NCBI GenBank assembly: GCA_023382055.1
Contig: JAMCQN010000077.1
Location: 1 to 56,573 of the forward strand
DNA: 56,573 nt
From: Chloroflexota bacterium
GTDB taxonomy: Bacteria; Chloroflexota; Anaerolineae; J036; Brachytrichaceae
Direction: 5' to 3'
Every line of letters starts with the position of its first letter. Position 1 is the first letter of the stretch. The translations under genes were made by a program, and so were the position numbers. This document shows, in pieces, positions 1-11,179 of the stretch. The notes beneath the pieces were generated by a model. The model had not been told where the DNA came from and made no database searches. It saw nothing but the letters and a program-made list of their open reading frames with translations.

Positions 1-122
1 CTTTCAAATCGAGGAACCCATCCATGATCTGTTACCCATTTTTGTTCAAAATCGCACACGATGTCGTGACTACTTGCCCGGTTAGAAAAGTGACGAAAAA
101 CCGCACACGATGTCGTGACTAT
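1..122 (+). mobile_element. Right terminus of an insertion sequence (left window edge)
   Basis: Two direct copies of a 20-bp repeat reading CGCACACGATGTCGTGACTA lie at 53-72 and 102-121. Their core, CACGATGTCGTG, is the reverse complement of the core of the triple repeat at the right edge of the window. Multiple subterminal repeats at both ends are a hallmark of IS21-type elements, but the family cannot be fixed without the transposase. Bases 1-27 could be the tail of its last ORF (frame 1 reads LSNRGTHP then stop). The outer tip is near 120-122. Confidence 0.6.
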
Positions 123-286
123 TGAGACTTACACCATACGGTATCGGGAGCTATGTCGGGCAATCAGGCATGTTATCGATGATCGGCCACTGGAATATTA
201 CGGCAATCGTGCGTCGTGCAAACCTGCCCGATGTAACCGCTATATACAGTTTCGATCTGCCACGATGATGGCGCCTATAATCCGTA
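122..286. other. Intergenic segment between the IS tip and the first gene
   Basis: About 165 bp with no recognisable coding content. It holds the promoter of the following gene at its right end. It may be remnant DNA from a gene interrupted by the IS, but nothing here could be matched to a family. Confidence 0.4.
276..281 (+). promoter_or_regulatory. -10 hexamer TATAAT for the molybdopterin dehydrogenase
   Basis: A perfect TATAAT ends 5 nt before the ATG at 287 (8 nt before the alternative ATG at 290). Transcription would start at or within a base or two of the start codon, and no Shine-Dalgarno is present, so the mRNA is predicted to be leaderless. No clear -35 is seen. Confidence 0.55.
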
Positions 287-2497
287 ATGATGATAGTTGG
301 AACATCCGTCTCGCGCGTTGACGCACTCTCGAAAGTAACCGGTAGCGCACTTTATCCGGGCGATCTGAGCATGCCGGGGATGGCGCACGCCAAGGTCTTG
401 TTTGCGCGCCGCCCGCACGCGCTCCTATTGGCGATCGATACGCGCGCTGCGCTGGCTGTCCCAGGGGTCATTGCAATTTTCACCGGCGCTGATGTCCCTG
501 TCAATGAATATGGATTGTCGCTGTTCGACGCGCCAGTGATGGTGACGCCCATGAACCGGCTGGACGGCGTCGCCGGGCATAAGCCTTTCGATGGCGTAGT
601 CCGGCACGTGGGCGAGAAACTGGCGTTTGTTGTCGCTGAGACCGAAAAGATCGCGGAGCGCGCCCGCGACCTGATTGAGGTGGCCTGGGAAGACCTGCCG
701 GTGATTGGTTCCATCCATGATGCCGTGAAAGAAGGCCAGACACAATTGCACCCGCATTACCCCGGTAATATCATCCAGCATTACCGCATACGCAAGGGCG
801 ATATAACCGCCGGGTTCGCACAGGCTGATGTCATTGTCGATGAGACTTATGTCACCAGCTCGCAGGAGCATGCCTACCTGCAACCAGAGGCCGGCCTGGC
901 CTATATCGATGAACAGGGGCGTATCACCGTGCAGGTTGCCGGCCAGTGGACGCACGAAGATCAGGAACAGATCGCGCACGCGCTGGGCCTGGAGAAAGAA
1001 CAGGTGCGCGTCATCTATCCGGCCATCGGCGGCGCATTCGGCGGGCGCGAGGACATGAGCGTGCAGATCGTACTGGCGCTGGCTGTGATGAAACTGCGCC
1101 GTCCAGTGAAGATCATCTGGTCCCGTGAGGAAAGCATCATCGGCCATCACAAGCGCCACCCGATGGTGTTCCATGCGCGGCTGGGAGCGCGGCGCGACGG
1201 CACACTCGTTGCGGCGGAGGTAGACTTCATGGCCGATGCCGGCCCGTATGCCTTCACCAGCACGAAAGTACTGGGCAACGCGACGACTTCCTGTGTCGGT
1301 CCGTATGCCATTCCCAATGTGGCCGTTGATTCGCGCGCTGTGGTTACCAACAACGTGCCATCCGGCGCGTTCCGCGGTTTCGGCAGCCCGCAAGCGCTGT
1401 TTGTGGCGGAATGCCAGATGAACAAACTGGCTGAGGCATTAGGGATGGATCCCGTGGCGCTTCGCCTGAAGAACGTCCTGCACGACGGCAGTATCAACAT
1501 CAACAATTCGCCAATGCCGGCGGGTTGCAGCATCGCCGATGTCGTTGAGAAGTGCGCGATTGAAAGTAAGTGGGCGACGCAGGTCCCAAAGGTAAAAGAG
1601 AAACAGGCCACCACTGCATCCCGTACACTTACCGGGCGCGGCTTTGCCTGCGGCCACAAAAATGTGGGCTTTAGCTTCGGCGCACCTGAAAGGTGCGAGG
1701 CCAGGGTCGAGTTATATGGCGCGGGCGAGGTGGAACGTGCTGTGGTTTACCATGCCGGCGCGGATTGCGGACAAGGCGCTCACACCGTGTTCATGCAGGT
1801 TGCCGCGCAGGCGCTGAGCCTGCCGCCGGAACGCATCTCCCTGGTCGTCAGCGATACCGCCACGAGCGGTGATAGCGGCTCTGCTTCCGCATCGCGCATG
1901 ACATTCATGGCCAGCCACGCGATAACCGGTGCAGCCACGGCAGCGCTGGAGAAGTGGCGCCGCGATGAAGAGCGCCCCGCCGGCGCAACGTTCGTCTATC
2001 ATCCGCGCCGCACTACCGTCATGGACGCCCAAACGGGCCAGGCTGATCCTCATATCACCTATGGCTATGTGGCGGTCAGCGCCGATATCGAGATCGATGC
2101 CGCGACAGGTCATCTGAAAGTGCGCCGGCTGGTCTGCGCGGATGATGTCGGCCGGGCAGTCAATCCGCAGCAGGTCACGGGGCAGGTGGAGGGCGGCGTG
2201 GTGCAGGCATTGGGGTGGACGGCGCTGGAGAACTTCGTGCAACGCGACGGACGCGTGTTGACCGAATACCTCAGCACGTATCTGATTCCATCGGTGCTGG
2301 ATGTGCCTGATGCCGTCGATACCGTTCTAGTCGAGAATGCGGATCCGCAGGGCATGCTGGGCATTCGCGGCATGGCGGAAATGCCGTTTCTGGTTGTTGC
2401 GCCGGCCATCATTGCGGCTATACACGACGCCACCGGCGTCTGGTTTAACGAATTGCCGGTCACGGCGGAACGCCTGCGCGCGGCGTTGGCACGCTGA
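287..2497 (+). CDS. Xanthine dehydrogenase family, molybdopterin-binding large subunit
   Basis: A 736-aa protein of the xanthine oxidase/CO dehydrogenase large-subunit family, which binds molybdenum-molybdopterin cytosine dinucleotide and hydroxylates or oxidises a substrate. The N-terminal a/b hammerhead domain is followed by two Mo-cofactor domains. Visible motifs are GGAFGGRED (about residue 250), GAFRGFGSPQ (about 360-369) and a C-terminal GIRGMAEMP in which Glu698 sits where the family has its catalytic base. Start is ATG 287 or 290. The usual FAD and 2Fe-2S partner subunits are absent from the window; they may lie beyond the IS to the left or elsewhere. Substrate unknown. Convergent with the next gene, 19 bp apart. 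Confidence 0.9.
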   Translation: MMIVGTSVSRVDALSKVTGSALYPGDLSMPGMAHAKVLFARRPHALLLAIDTRAALAVPGVIAIFTGADVPVNEYGLSLFDAPVMVTPMNRLDGVAGHKPFDGVVRHVGEKLAFVVAETEKIAERARDLIEVAWEDLPVIGSIHDAVKEGQTQLHPHYPGNIIQHYRIRKGDITAGFAQADVIVDETYVTSSQEHAYLQPEAGLAYIDEQGRITVQVAGQWTHEDQEQIAHALGLEKEQVRVIYPAIGGAFGGREDMSVQIVLALAVMKLRRPVKIIWSREESIIGHHKRHPMVFHARLGARRDGTLVAAEVDFMADAGPYAFTSTKVLGNATTSCVGPYAIPNVAVDSRAVVTNNVPSGAFRGFGSPQALFVAECQMNKLAEALGMDPVALRLKNVLHDGSININNSPMPAGCSIADVVEKCAIESKWATQVPKVKEKQATTASRTLTGRGFACGHKNVGFSFGAPERCEARVELYGAGEVERAVVYHAGADCGQGAHTVFMQVAAQALSLPPERISLVVSDTATSGDSGSASASRMTFMASHAITGAATAALEKWRRDEERPAGATFVYHPRRTTVMDAQTGQADPHITYGYVAVSADIEIDAATGHLKVRRLVCADDVGRAVNPQQVTGQVEGGVVQALGWTALENFVQRDGRVLTEYLSTYLIPSVLDVPDAVDTVLVENADPQGMLGIRGMAEMPFLVVAPAIIAAIHDATGVWFNELPVTAERLRAALAR

Positions 2498-2516
2498 ATA
2501 AAACGGTTGATTTCGT

Positions 2517-2936
2517 CTATCGAGCATGCAACATGCGCTGCACCACCAGGGCGTAAATCAACCGCCACAGCAACATCATCGCGCCGCCTAGCAGAAGCAC
2601 GACGACAAGAAACGGCGATGCGATGACCTGGCTGCCATTGGCGAAAGATCTCAGCAGCACACCCAGCGGCGCCGCGATCAGCCAGCCGTTTGCAGCGCGA
2701 ACCAGCGCGTTGCGCAGCGTCAGAACGCTGTGCATGTCATAGGCGCGCAGCAATGCCGCGCTGATCACCCACGGCAGAGCCAGATAGCTCGCAGTGACGA
2801 GCAGCCGCACCAGCGGTTGTGGATCGTTGATGGCGTGATCGCGTTCGCCGATCAATACGAACAGCAGGATGACGAGTAGGTCACCTGTAAACAGTAGCGC
2901 GGGCGCCAGTCGCTGCTGGCTTACTTTGGATTCCAT
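2517..2936 (-). CDS. DUF3054 family integral membrane protein
   Basis: A 139-aa hydrophobic protein with about four membrane segments. The segment GDLLVILLFVLIGERDH matches the conserved N-terminal signature of DUF3054 proteins, which have no known function. The reading frame stays open upstream, but Met at 2936 is preferred because the preceding residues are not family-like. It is convergent with the molybdopterin dehydrogenase and lies 93 bp downstream of the nucleoside phosphorylase on the same strand, so the two may be cotranscribed. Confidence 0.75.
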   Translation of the reverse strand: MESKVSQQRLAPALLFTGDLLVILLFVLIGERDHAINDPQPLVRLLVTASYLALPWVISAALLRAYDMHSVLTLRNALVRAANGWLIAAPLGVLLRSFANGSQVIASPFLVVVLLLGGAMMLLWRLIYALVVQRMLHAR

Positions 2937-3029
2937 ACCAATATGCTCAATCAGCTCTGGCAGAGAATATCTGCTGTTTTGACTGTAACACAGCGCTGGC
3001 GGGCGCGCACAGCGCATCGGTCATACGAA

Positions 3030-3794
3030 TTAGAGATAAAGGCAAGCTTCAGCCGATAGCCAGAAAAGCTTCTCGCGGACTGTGGCGCGCTTGTCCCAAT
3101 GCCGCGAATCCCAATCGGCGCCGCTCACATCATCGCCGCCGTACAGGATCTGGCCGAAGACGGCTTGCCTGAACTGCGCCACGGCGAAGAAGGCTGCCGC
3201 CTCCATCTCTACGGTCACACAGCCTTCGTTGCGCCGCATTTGCACTTTTGCGCTGGTCTCACGGTATATGGCGTCGGTCGTCCACGTTTTGGCGAGCAGA
3301 TACTCGCAATGGTTGGCATTCAGCGCTTTTTCGATTGCCGCCACCGCCTCCGGCGCCGCATCGACTTCGCGCGACGGCGGCAGGTAATGATATGAGGTCC
3401 CCTCGTCGCGGACGGCGCTGGTGGGGACGATCAGATGACCTACCGCGATCTCGCGGTCAAGGACGCCTGCGCCGCCACAGGCGATGAACTTGCGGCATCC
3501 CAGCGCGATGACTTCCTCGAGCAAACCGGCTGCCAGCGGTGCGCCGATGCCGGGGTGGAAAACCGCCAGGCGCTGTCCTTCGATCTCCATCTCGTAGACC
3601 GGATGCCAGCCGATCTCACTGCGTTGCTGAGCGACCAGCTTGAGCCGATTGTCCTCGATCAGGCTGGTGATGACGTCCTGGAAAAAACAGACGACGGCGC
3701 GCTCAGGGATGTCTATCGGTTTGATCACACGCGACGGTTCGATGATCGCCTGCGCAGCCTCATCGTATTCCAGAATAGGGTAGGGTTGTTGCAT
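3030..3794 (-). CDS. Nucleoside phosphorylase (uridine/purine phosphorylase family)
   Basis: A 254-aa cytosolic enzyme of the PNP/UDP phosphorylase superfamily, which cleaves nucleosides with phosphate to give the base and ribose-1-phosphate. Family marks are an early GIGAP loop in FHPGIGAPLAAG, the CGGAG turn (about residue 110) that helps bind phosphate, and VEMEAAAFF (about 200), where the Met-Glu pair contacts ribose. The ending VSGADWDSRHWDKR resembles uridine phosphorylase-like members. A TTG start at 3803 is possible, but ATG 3794 is preferred: a GACAAT hexamer lies 8 nt upstream, consistent with a leaderless start. Substrate preference cannot be told. Confidence 0.85.
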   Translation of the reverse strand: MQQPYPILEYDEAAQAIIEPSRVIKPIDIPERAVVCFFQDVITSLIEDNRLKLVAQQRSEIGWHPVYEMEIEGQRLAVFHPGIGAPLAAGLLEEVIALGCRKFIACGGAGVLDREIAVGHLIVPTSAVRDEGTSYHYLPPSREVDAAPEAVAAIEKALNANHCEYLLAKTWTTDAIYRETSAKVQMRRNEGCVTVEMEAAAFFAVAQFRQAVFGQILYGGDDVSGADWDSRHWDKRATVREKLFWLSAEACLYL

Positions 3795-3838
3795 GGTGTG
3801 CAATTGTCAGATAGGTAAGTCGCTTGCTTTTTAGATGT

Positions 3839-6634
<2,796 letters not shown>

Positions 6635-6659
6635 GTTTTGTCCTTCCGTCGTGCGAAAA

Positions 6660-6698
6660 ATGAAAACTCCTCTCGTCCAATCTTCGGACGAGAGGAGC
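6660..6698 (-). terminator. Regulated intrinsic terminator of the valS T-box
   Basis: A perfect 12-bp stem (CTCCTCTCGTCC at 6667-6678 with its complement at 6686-6697) with a 7-nt loop is followed on the minus strand by TTTTCATTTTT. It lies between the T-box core and valS, the standard position for a transcription-attenuating terminator. Confidence 0.93.
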
Positions 6699-6897
6699 AT
6701 TAAGGCGCGCCTCGCGCGGTACCACCGAACTTTGCTCTGCGTTGACCGCAGAACACCCTCAATGCTGTAACGGGCAAACCCGAATCCGGTTAGCCAACCG
6801 AGTGCGGCCGGTTCGCCGGATTGGCTCACAAGCGACGTTCGGTAACTGCCTGTATGCGCGGTTTCTCAGCCTGCGAACCGCGCTCCCTGTTTAGGCA

Positions 6898-6937
6898 TTG
6901 CGATGTACTCATCGCCGTTGCGATGTACTCATCGCCC
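6898..6937 (-). repeat. Two tandem 20-bp hairpin repeats inside T-box stem I
   Basis: Two adjacent 20-bp copies (6898-6917 and 6918-6937) differ only at the last base. In RNA each folds as GCGAUG-AGUA-CAUCGC. They sit between the specifier-proximal helix and the distal helix of stem I, where standard T-boxes carry no such arms. Confidence 0.85.
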
Positions 6938-7040
6938 ATTACCTACTCCTCTTGTTCAACGCCGATATATATTTGTAAACACAATTATAAGCGGATTCGC
7001 GATGTTAAAGAGAACTCATCTGAAAACCGCTTTTGCTCGG

Positions 7041-7046
7041 TAGAAT
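7041..7046 (+). promoter_or_regulatory. -10 hexamer TAGAAT for the histidine kinase
   Basis: TAGAAT is separated from the ATG at 7053 by only 6 nt and no Shine-Dalgarno is present, consistent with a leaderless transcript. The promoter lies in the AT-rich divergent region shared with the valS leader. Confidence 0.5.
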
Positions 7047-7052
7047 AGACGC

Positions 7053-8261
7053 ATGGATATCGCATGGTTGACCGCCGTCGCTCTAGTCATTGCCTGCGTC
7101 ATCCTGCTCGTGCGTTACCGTTTAACTGCTGCTGAGAATCGCTCACTCTACGCCGATATACGCGAGCTGCGTGATGCGAAACAGGGTCTTGAGGATCAAC
7201 TGGCGGAAAAACAACGTCTGCGCTCAGCGTTGACAGAGACGATGATCGACCCGGTCTTCTTCGTGGACGCCGCCAGGATCATTACTTTCTGCAACAGCGC
7301 CGCAAAGCTGCTGTCCAAGGGTATTGCCGAATCGGGGCGCAGCCTGATGGAGTCTGTTCGTTCCTACGAACTGGACAGCATCGTCGATGAGGCGATGCGC
7401 GGGCAACATGACCTGCCGCGGGAAATAACCGTAAATCAGAGGCTTTACTATGTTCGCCTGAGTGTGTTGGCTCAAGCGGGTGTTCAGACCGGCGCGGTGC
7501 TGATTCTGCGCGACATCAGCGAACTGCAGCGACTGGGGCGGGCCAGGCGCGATTTTGTCGCCAACATCTCGCACGAATTGCGTACGCCGCTGACCGCGAT
7601 TCGTCTGCTCGTTGATACGCTGCGTTTCAGCGTCGATGCCGCGCCCGATCAGCGCGCGCATTATCTCGACCAGATCAGCACGCAGGTGGACACGCTGACG
7701 CAACTGGCGCAGGAGATGTACGATCTGTCGCTGATTGAGTCCGGGCAGGTTCCTATGCGGATGGTGAGTTCGTCGCTGAGCGAACTGGCAAACCGCGTCA
7801 TGGAACGTCTGAAGCCACAGGCGGAGCGCGCGGGCATAACGTTGGAGAACCATATTCCTGTGGATGTGAACGTGCTGGTCGATCCGGATCAGATCAGCCG
7901 CGTCCTGTCCAACCTGCTGCACAACGCCATCAAGTTCACGCCTGACGGCCGCATCCGGATTTTTACCGTTGACAGACAGCCGCCGTCATCCAGCAGGTTG
8001 CCCGGTCATGATATCGCCGCGCAAGAGGATTACATTACGGTGGCCGTGCAGGATACAGGCGTCGGTATCGCGCGCTCGGACTTGCCGCGCATTTTCGAGC
8101 GTTTTTACAAAGTCAGCCGGGCGCGCGGTCACGGCGGAACTGGTCTTGGGCTTGCCATCGCCAAACACATCGTAGAGGCGCATGGCGGTCATATCTGGGC
8201 GGAGAGTCAAGAGGGGCAAGGCGCGACGTTTTACCTCACCGTGCCGCGCGAGGAGCAGTAG
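7053..8261 (+). CDS. Membrane-anchored PAS sensor histidine kinase (PhoR-like)
   Basis: A 402-aa two-component sensor. One N-terminal membrane helix (residues 4-21) is followed by a short coiled coil, a PAS-like domain (about 55-155), the HisKA dimerisation domain with phosphoacceptor His174 in ISHELRTPLTA, and an ATPase domain with the N box NLLHNAIKFTP, G1 box DTGVGIA and G2 box GGTGLGLAIAK. There is essentially no extracytoplasmic loop, so it probably senses a cytosolic or membrane signal. Domain order is that of PhoR/WalK-type kinases. No response regulator lies next to it, so it is an orphan here. Confidence 0.92.
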   Translation: MDIAWLTAVALVIACVILLVRYRLTAAENRSLYADIRELRDAKQGLEDQLAEKQRLRSALTETMIDPVFFVDAARIITFCNSAAKLLSKGIAESGRSLMESVRSYELDSIVDEAMRGQHDLPREITVNQRLYYVRLSVLAQAGVQTGAVLILRDISELQRLGRARRDFVANISHELRTPLTAIRLLVDTLRFSVDAAPDQRAHYLDQISTQVDTLTQLAQEMYDLSLIESGQVPMRMVSSSLSELANRVMERLKPQAERAGITLENHIPVDVNVLVDPDQISRVLSNLLHNAIKFTPDGRIRIFTVDRQPPSSSRLPGHDIAAQEDYITVAVQDTGVGIARSDLPRIFERFYKVSRARGHGGTGLGLAIAKHIVEAHGGHIWAESQEGQGATFYLTVPREEQ

Positions 8262-8266
8262 TTTTG

Positions 8267-8298
8267 TTCATCCTCCGTTCACGCGAACAGAGGATGAG
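8267..8298. terminator. Hairpin between convergent genes, possible bidirectional terminator
   Basis: Arms CATCCTC...GTTC and GAAC...GAGGATG (8269-8296) form an interrupted 11-bp stem with an acgc loop, six bases after the kinase stop codon and 35 bp before the end of the convergent lipoprotein gene. There is no good U tract on either strand, so the function is tentative. Confidence 0.4.
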
Positions 8299-8332
8299 CA
8301 ACCCGGTGTGTGGGTATGAATACCAATAATCG

Positions 8333-8836
8333 CTACGGTTTCGGCGTGGGAGTAGATGTGATGTCGATGCGCACGTAGAAGATCTGCGTTTGTTTGGTCT
8401 TGTCATCCTGTGCGGCGATGATTGCCAGGGCGAGATCTTTGCCGCCTTCCTTTTTGCCGTAGAAACAGAATGAGCCAACGCTGGTGTCACTGGAGGATGT
8501 CGCACTGCCGCTGCACCCGCCGGTGTCAGTGGTCCAACCCGTCGCCTTCATGCGATCAGGCGTGTAATAATCCTGGACTTCCTGCGCGGTCTTGCTCGTA
8601 GTGTAAGCGATAAACTCCAGCTTCCCCTGGAATGCCGCCTGAACCATGAGTTTGGCGGCCAGCGGCAGGTCCAGCTTTGCTTTGGCGGCGCCCGGGAATA
8701 CCGGCACATCCGGCCACAGGTTTGCGGCTGTGCCTGAGCTCGTATTCATCAAGGTGTTCACAATGCCGCAGGACATGGTCAGGAACATAGCGGCGGTCAA
8801 CAAAACAGCAATCGTCGTTCTGGTCATCCTATTCAT
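8333..8836 (-). CDS. Small predicted lipoprotein of unknown function
   Basis: A 167-aa protein with a lipoprotein signal peptide: basic N-terminus, hydrophobic stretch, and lipobox LTMSC with Cys23 as the lipidation site. The mature part contains a short segment (WPDVPVFPGAAKA) and a roughly 110-residue domain with alternating strands ending in a Pro/Thr-rich tail (STPTPKP). No family was recognised. Start ATG 8836 has a GAGGGG Shine-Dalgarno 9 nt upstream and a TATAGT -10 farther up, so this gene is leadered. Probably surface-exposed. Confidence 0.7.
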   Translation of the reverse strand: MNRMTRTTIAVLLTAAMFLTMSCGIVNTLMNTSSGTAANLWPDVPVFPGAAKAKLDLPLAAKLMVQAAFQGKLEFIAYTTSKTAQEVQDYYTPDRMKATGWTTDTGGCSGSATSSSDTSVGSFCFYGKKEGGKDLALAIIAAQDDKTKQTQIFYVRIDITSTPTPKP

Positions 8837-8901
8837 GCTTTACCCCTCTTACCAAAAGAAAATCGGCTGACCGCACTATAGTAACATCAGTTTAATAACG
8901 T

Positions 8902-8907
8902 TACAAT
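8902..8907 (+). promoter_or_regulatory. -10 hexamer TACAAT for the HAD hydrolase
   Basis: TACAAT lies 12 nt before ATG 8920, leaving a predicted leader of only about 5 nt and no Shine-Dalgarno. Confidence 0.4.
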
Positions 8908-8919
8908 ACGCACTCGCTC

Positions 8920-9624
8920 ATGGGCAAATATACAGCGATTTTCTTTGATTTGGATGGAACACTGCGTGCAAATCAGCCGGAAGGCTTCCAGGCGTTCATC
9001 GAATATGCATCGCGCGTCGGTGTAGCATTGACTCCGGCGCAGATCGCTGCTTGCGAGCGTGCGGTGCATCGATACTGGTCTGATGGCGCTCAGGTGGTTG
9101 ATCATCTGTCTCGATATGACGAGCGCGGTTTCTGGATCAATTACAACCAACTATTACTGCACGCGATGGACGTCCACGCGGCGGATGGTATAGCAGAACG
9201 CATCCAAGATCAGTTTGATCATTATGAGCCGCAGGATGTGGTGTTTGCCGATGTGCCTCTGGTGCTTTCGACATTGAAACAAGCAGGTTATGTGCTTGGA
9301 CTTGTATCCAACAGAGACCGCGAACTCGATACGCCCGCCGAACGATATGGCTTTCGGCATTATTTCGACTTCACACTATCCGGAGGGCAGGCGCAAAGTT
9401 TTAAGCCGGATGCGGGGATCTTTCGGCTGGCGCTGCAGATGGCAGGCGATTTACAGGCTCAGCAGACTCTCTATGTTGGCGATAATTACTATGCGGATAT
9501 CGTGGGAGCGCTGAACGTCGGCATGGACGCGGTGCTGATTGATCCGCGCGATATATTCCGCGATGACTACGATAAGCGCATCAAGTCGCTCAGGGATGTA
9601 TTGACGATACAGGAACTGGCTTGA
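8920..9624 (+). CDS. HAD-superfamily hydrolase (phosphatase)
   Basis: A 234-aa cytosolic haloacid-dehalogenase-type hydrolase. Motif I is FFDLDGT, with nucleophile Asp10 and acid/base Asp12; motif II is the VSNRD serine region; motif III is the FKPD lysine; motif IV is GDNYYAD. A helical cap is inserted between motifs I and II (about residues 20-100), so it is a class I HAD similar to phosphoglycolate phosphatase and related small-molecule phosphatases. Substrate unknown. It is a single gene between a divergent lipoprotein and an S41 protease homologue 66 bp downstream. Confidence 0.85.
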   Translation: MGKYTAIFFDLDGTLRANQPEGFQAFIEYASRVGVALTPAQIAACERAVHRYWSDGAQVVDHLSRYDERGFWINYNQLLLHAMDVHAADGIAERIQDQFDHYEPQDVVFADVPLVLSTLKQAGYVLGLVSNRDRELDTPAERYGFRHYFDFTLSGGQAQSFKPDAGIFRLALQMAGDLQAQQTLYVGDNYYADIVGALNVGMDAVLIDPRDIFRDDYDKRIKSLRDVLTIQELA

Positions 9625-9690
9625 TTCCATGATGCAACCGTACTCATATTGCCTGAGTCCGCATCGATACCATTATGAGGCGGTGCGATC

Positions 9691-11175
9691 GTGATTGCGG
9701 CTGATCCTGATCCCGGCACTCAACGACGCCAGCGACTCACACTGTTGCTGGGCGTGGTCGCCGTTATATTCTGCGTGGCCGTAGTGTGCGGTGCTGCGAC
9801 GATCGCAGCCGTCACGGGGTTGAGCGCAATACGACACATGGCAAATGCCGGCGTCACCGCACTCGCCGCCACCGACACGCCGCAGGCAGCCGCCGCATTA
9901 ACGCCTGCCGCATTCACCGTTGCTGCACCGCACGCTGCAGTTTCCCCATATATTACGCCAACGGCAACGGCTGCACAGCCGGTGCAGATCGCGCCATCCG
10001 TAACGGCGACAGAACCCGTCACACCGGGCATGACCGCACGGCAGCGGCGTGTTTTCGTGGACTTATGGAGCGCTGTAGAACAGCACTATGTGTATCAGGA
10101 CTACCACGGCATGGACTGGCAAGCTGTTTTCACGCCGACGCTTCATCGTATCAACGATGGCATCAGCGATACGCGGTTTTATGACATGATGAGTGAATTA
10201 GTCGCATCGCTAAATGACGACCACAGCGTCTTTCTGTCACCCGGTGAGGCTCATCAGGAGCAGAGCGAATATCAGGGCTCAGGCGATTATGTGGGCATTG
10301 GCATCGTCAGCGATGTCAATTACGCGCGCAGATATACCTACGTCCTGCAGGTGCTACCAGATAGCCCTGCGGCGCGGGCCGGACTGCGGCCGCATGACAA
10401 TATCCTGCAAATCAACGGTAAACTCTCCGTGCTGGGGAACGGCGACACGAACATGGAGTTGTTGCGGGGTGCGGAAGGCAGTACAGTCACAGTCACGGCG
10501 CGGACGCCCGGCCAGTTGCCGCGCGAACTGGTCATGACGCGCACACAAATCTCCACTTATACACCGATTGAGTATCACATCATTACTGGAACTACGCGTC
10601 TGGGGTACCTTCTGATTCCGACTCTATTTGAAGATAGCATCGGCCGGCAAGTGCGCGCCGCATTGCTGGATATGGTTAAAGGCGGTCGCCTCAACGGTCT
10701 GATCGTCGATATGCGGATCAACAACGGCGGCGCCTATCCCGTGCTGGTGCAGACTCTCGGTTTCTTCACTTCCGGCAATGCAGGATCGCTTTCAGATCGC
10801 AGCGGCGTGCGCATGACGATGGGCGTGCGCCCCGACCGGATCGCCAACTACCTGTCGATGCCATTGATGGTGTTGATCGACCATACGACGGCTTCTTATG
10901 CCGAGGTGTTCGCGGGTATATTGCAGGCGAAGGGTCGGGCAAAACTGGTAGGGCAAAACACCAGCGGAAATATCGAAACACTCCGTGCGCACCAGTTTGA
11001 AGATGGGTCGCAGGCCTGGATTGCAGAAGAGATATTCCGCCTGCCTGACGGCAGCAACTGGGAAGGCCGGGGTTTGACGCCCGATATCCCGGTCGCACAA
11101 GCCTGGGATGAGATCAGCAGCGACGACGACCCGGTCATAGCGGCTGCTGTCGCAGCGCTTAACAGGGGGAAATAG
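9691..11175 (+). CDS. S41 (C-terminal processing) peptidase homologue with altered catalytic lysine
   Basis: A 494-aa protein with an N-terminal membrane helix (about residues 14-38), an Ala/Thr/Pro-rich linker, a helical domain, a PDZ domain (about 190-275) and an S41 protease core (about 300-485). The nucleophile Ser402 is present in TTASYAEVFAG. The lysine expected 25 residues later in the Ser-Lys dyad is Asn427 (GQNTSGNIET). Other S41 lines may use a different general base, so activity cannot be excluded. GTG 9691 is the start, preceded by AGGCGG. It probably acts outside the membrane. The methyltransferase gene begins 4 bp after its stop. Confidence 0.82.
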   Translation: MIAADPDPGTQRRQRLTLLLGVVAVIFCVAVVCGAATIAAVTGLSAIRHMANAGVTALAATDTPQAAAALTPAAFTVAAPHAAVSPYITPTATAAQPVQIAPSVTATEPVTPGMTARQRRVFVDLWSAVEQHYVYQDYHGMDWQAVFTPTLHRINDGISDTRFYDMMSELVASLNDDHSVFLSPGEAHQEQSEYQGSGDYVGIGIVSDVNYARRYTYVLQVLPDSPAARAGLRPHDNILQINGKLSVLGNGDTNMELLRGAEGSTVTVTARTPGQLPRELVMTRTQISTYTPIEYHIITGTTRLGYLLIPTLFEDSIGRQVRAALLDMVKGGRLNGLIVDMRINNGGAYPVLVQTLGFFTSGNAGSLSDRSGVRMTMGVRPDRIANYLSMPLMVLIDHTTASYAEVFAGILQAKGRAKLVGQNTSGNIETLRAHQFEDGSQAWIAEEIFRLPDGSNWEGRGLTPDIPVAQAWDEISSDDDPVIAAAVAALNRGK

Positions 11176-11179
11176 CACC

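Larger units (their letters stand above)
6655..6955 (-). promoter_or_regulatory. T-box riboswitch controlling valS (GUC specifier)
   Basis: On the minus strand the leader contains the T-box core UGGUACCGCG (6714-6724 region) whose UGGU matches a tRNA ending in ACCA, as valine tRNAs do. Stem I closes by ACAAG with CUUGU; above it the loop-E motif AGUA faces GAA, and the specifier loop 3' strand reads C-GUC-G, a valine codon at 6834-6836. GGUAA pairs with UUACC above, and a distal arm GCGGUU/AACCGC follows. Uncharged tRNA-Val should stabilise an antiterminator (UUCGG pairs with CCGAA of the terminator's 5' arm) and permit valS transcription. Two 20-nt tandem hairpins are inserted in stem I. Confidence 0.92.

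Noticed and set aside
115-321. Short plus-strand frame over the promoter of the first gene
   Set aside because: Starts inside the IS tip, has no ribosome site and overlaps the next gene's start.
425-1393. Long open frame on the minus strand opposite the molybdopterin dehydrogenase
   Set aside because: No recognisable motif, no ribosome site, and fully antisense to a conserved gene; a by-product of high GC content.
6635-6829. 65-codon N-terminal extension of valS
   Set aside because: It would translate the T-box terminator and core; the ATG with GGAAGGA after the leader is the real start.
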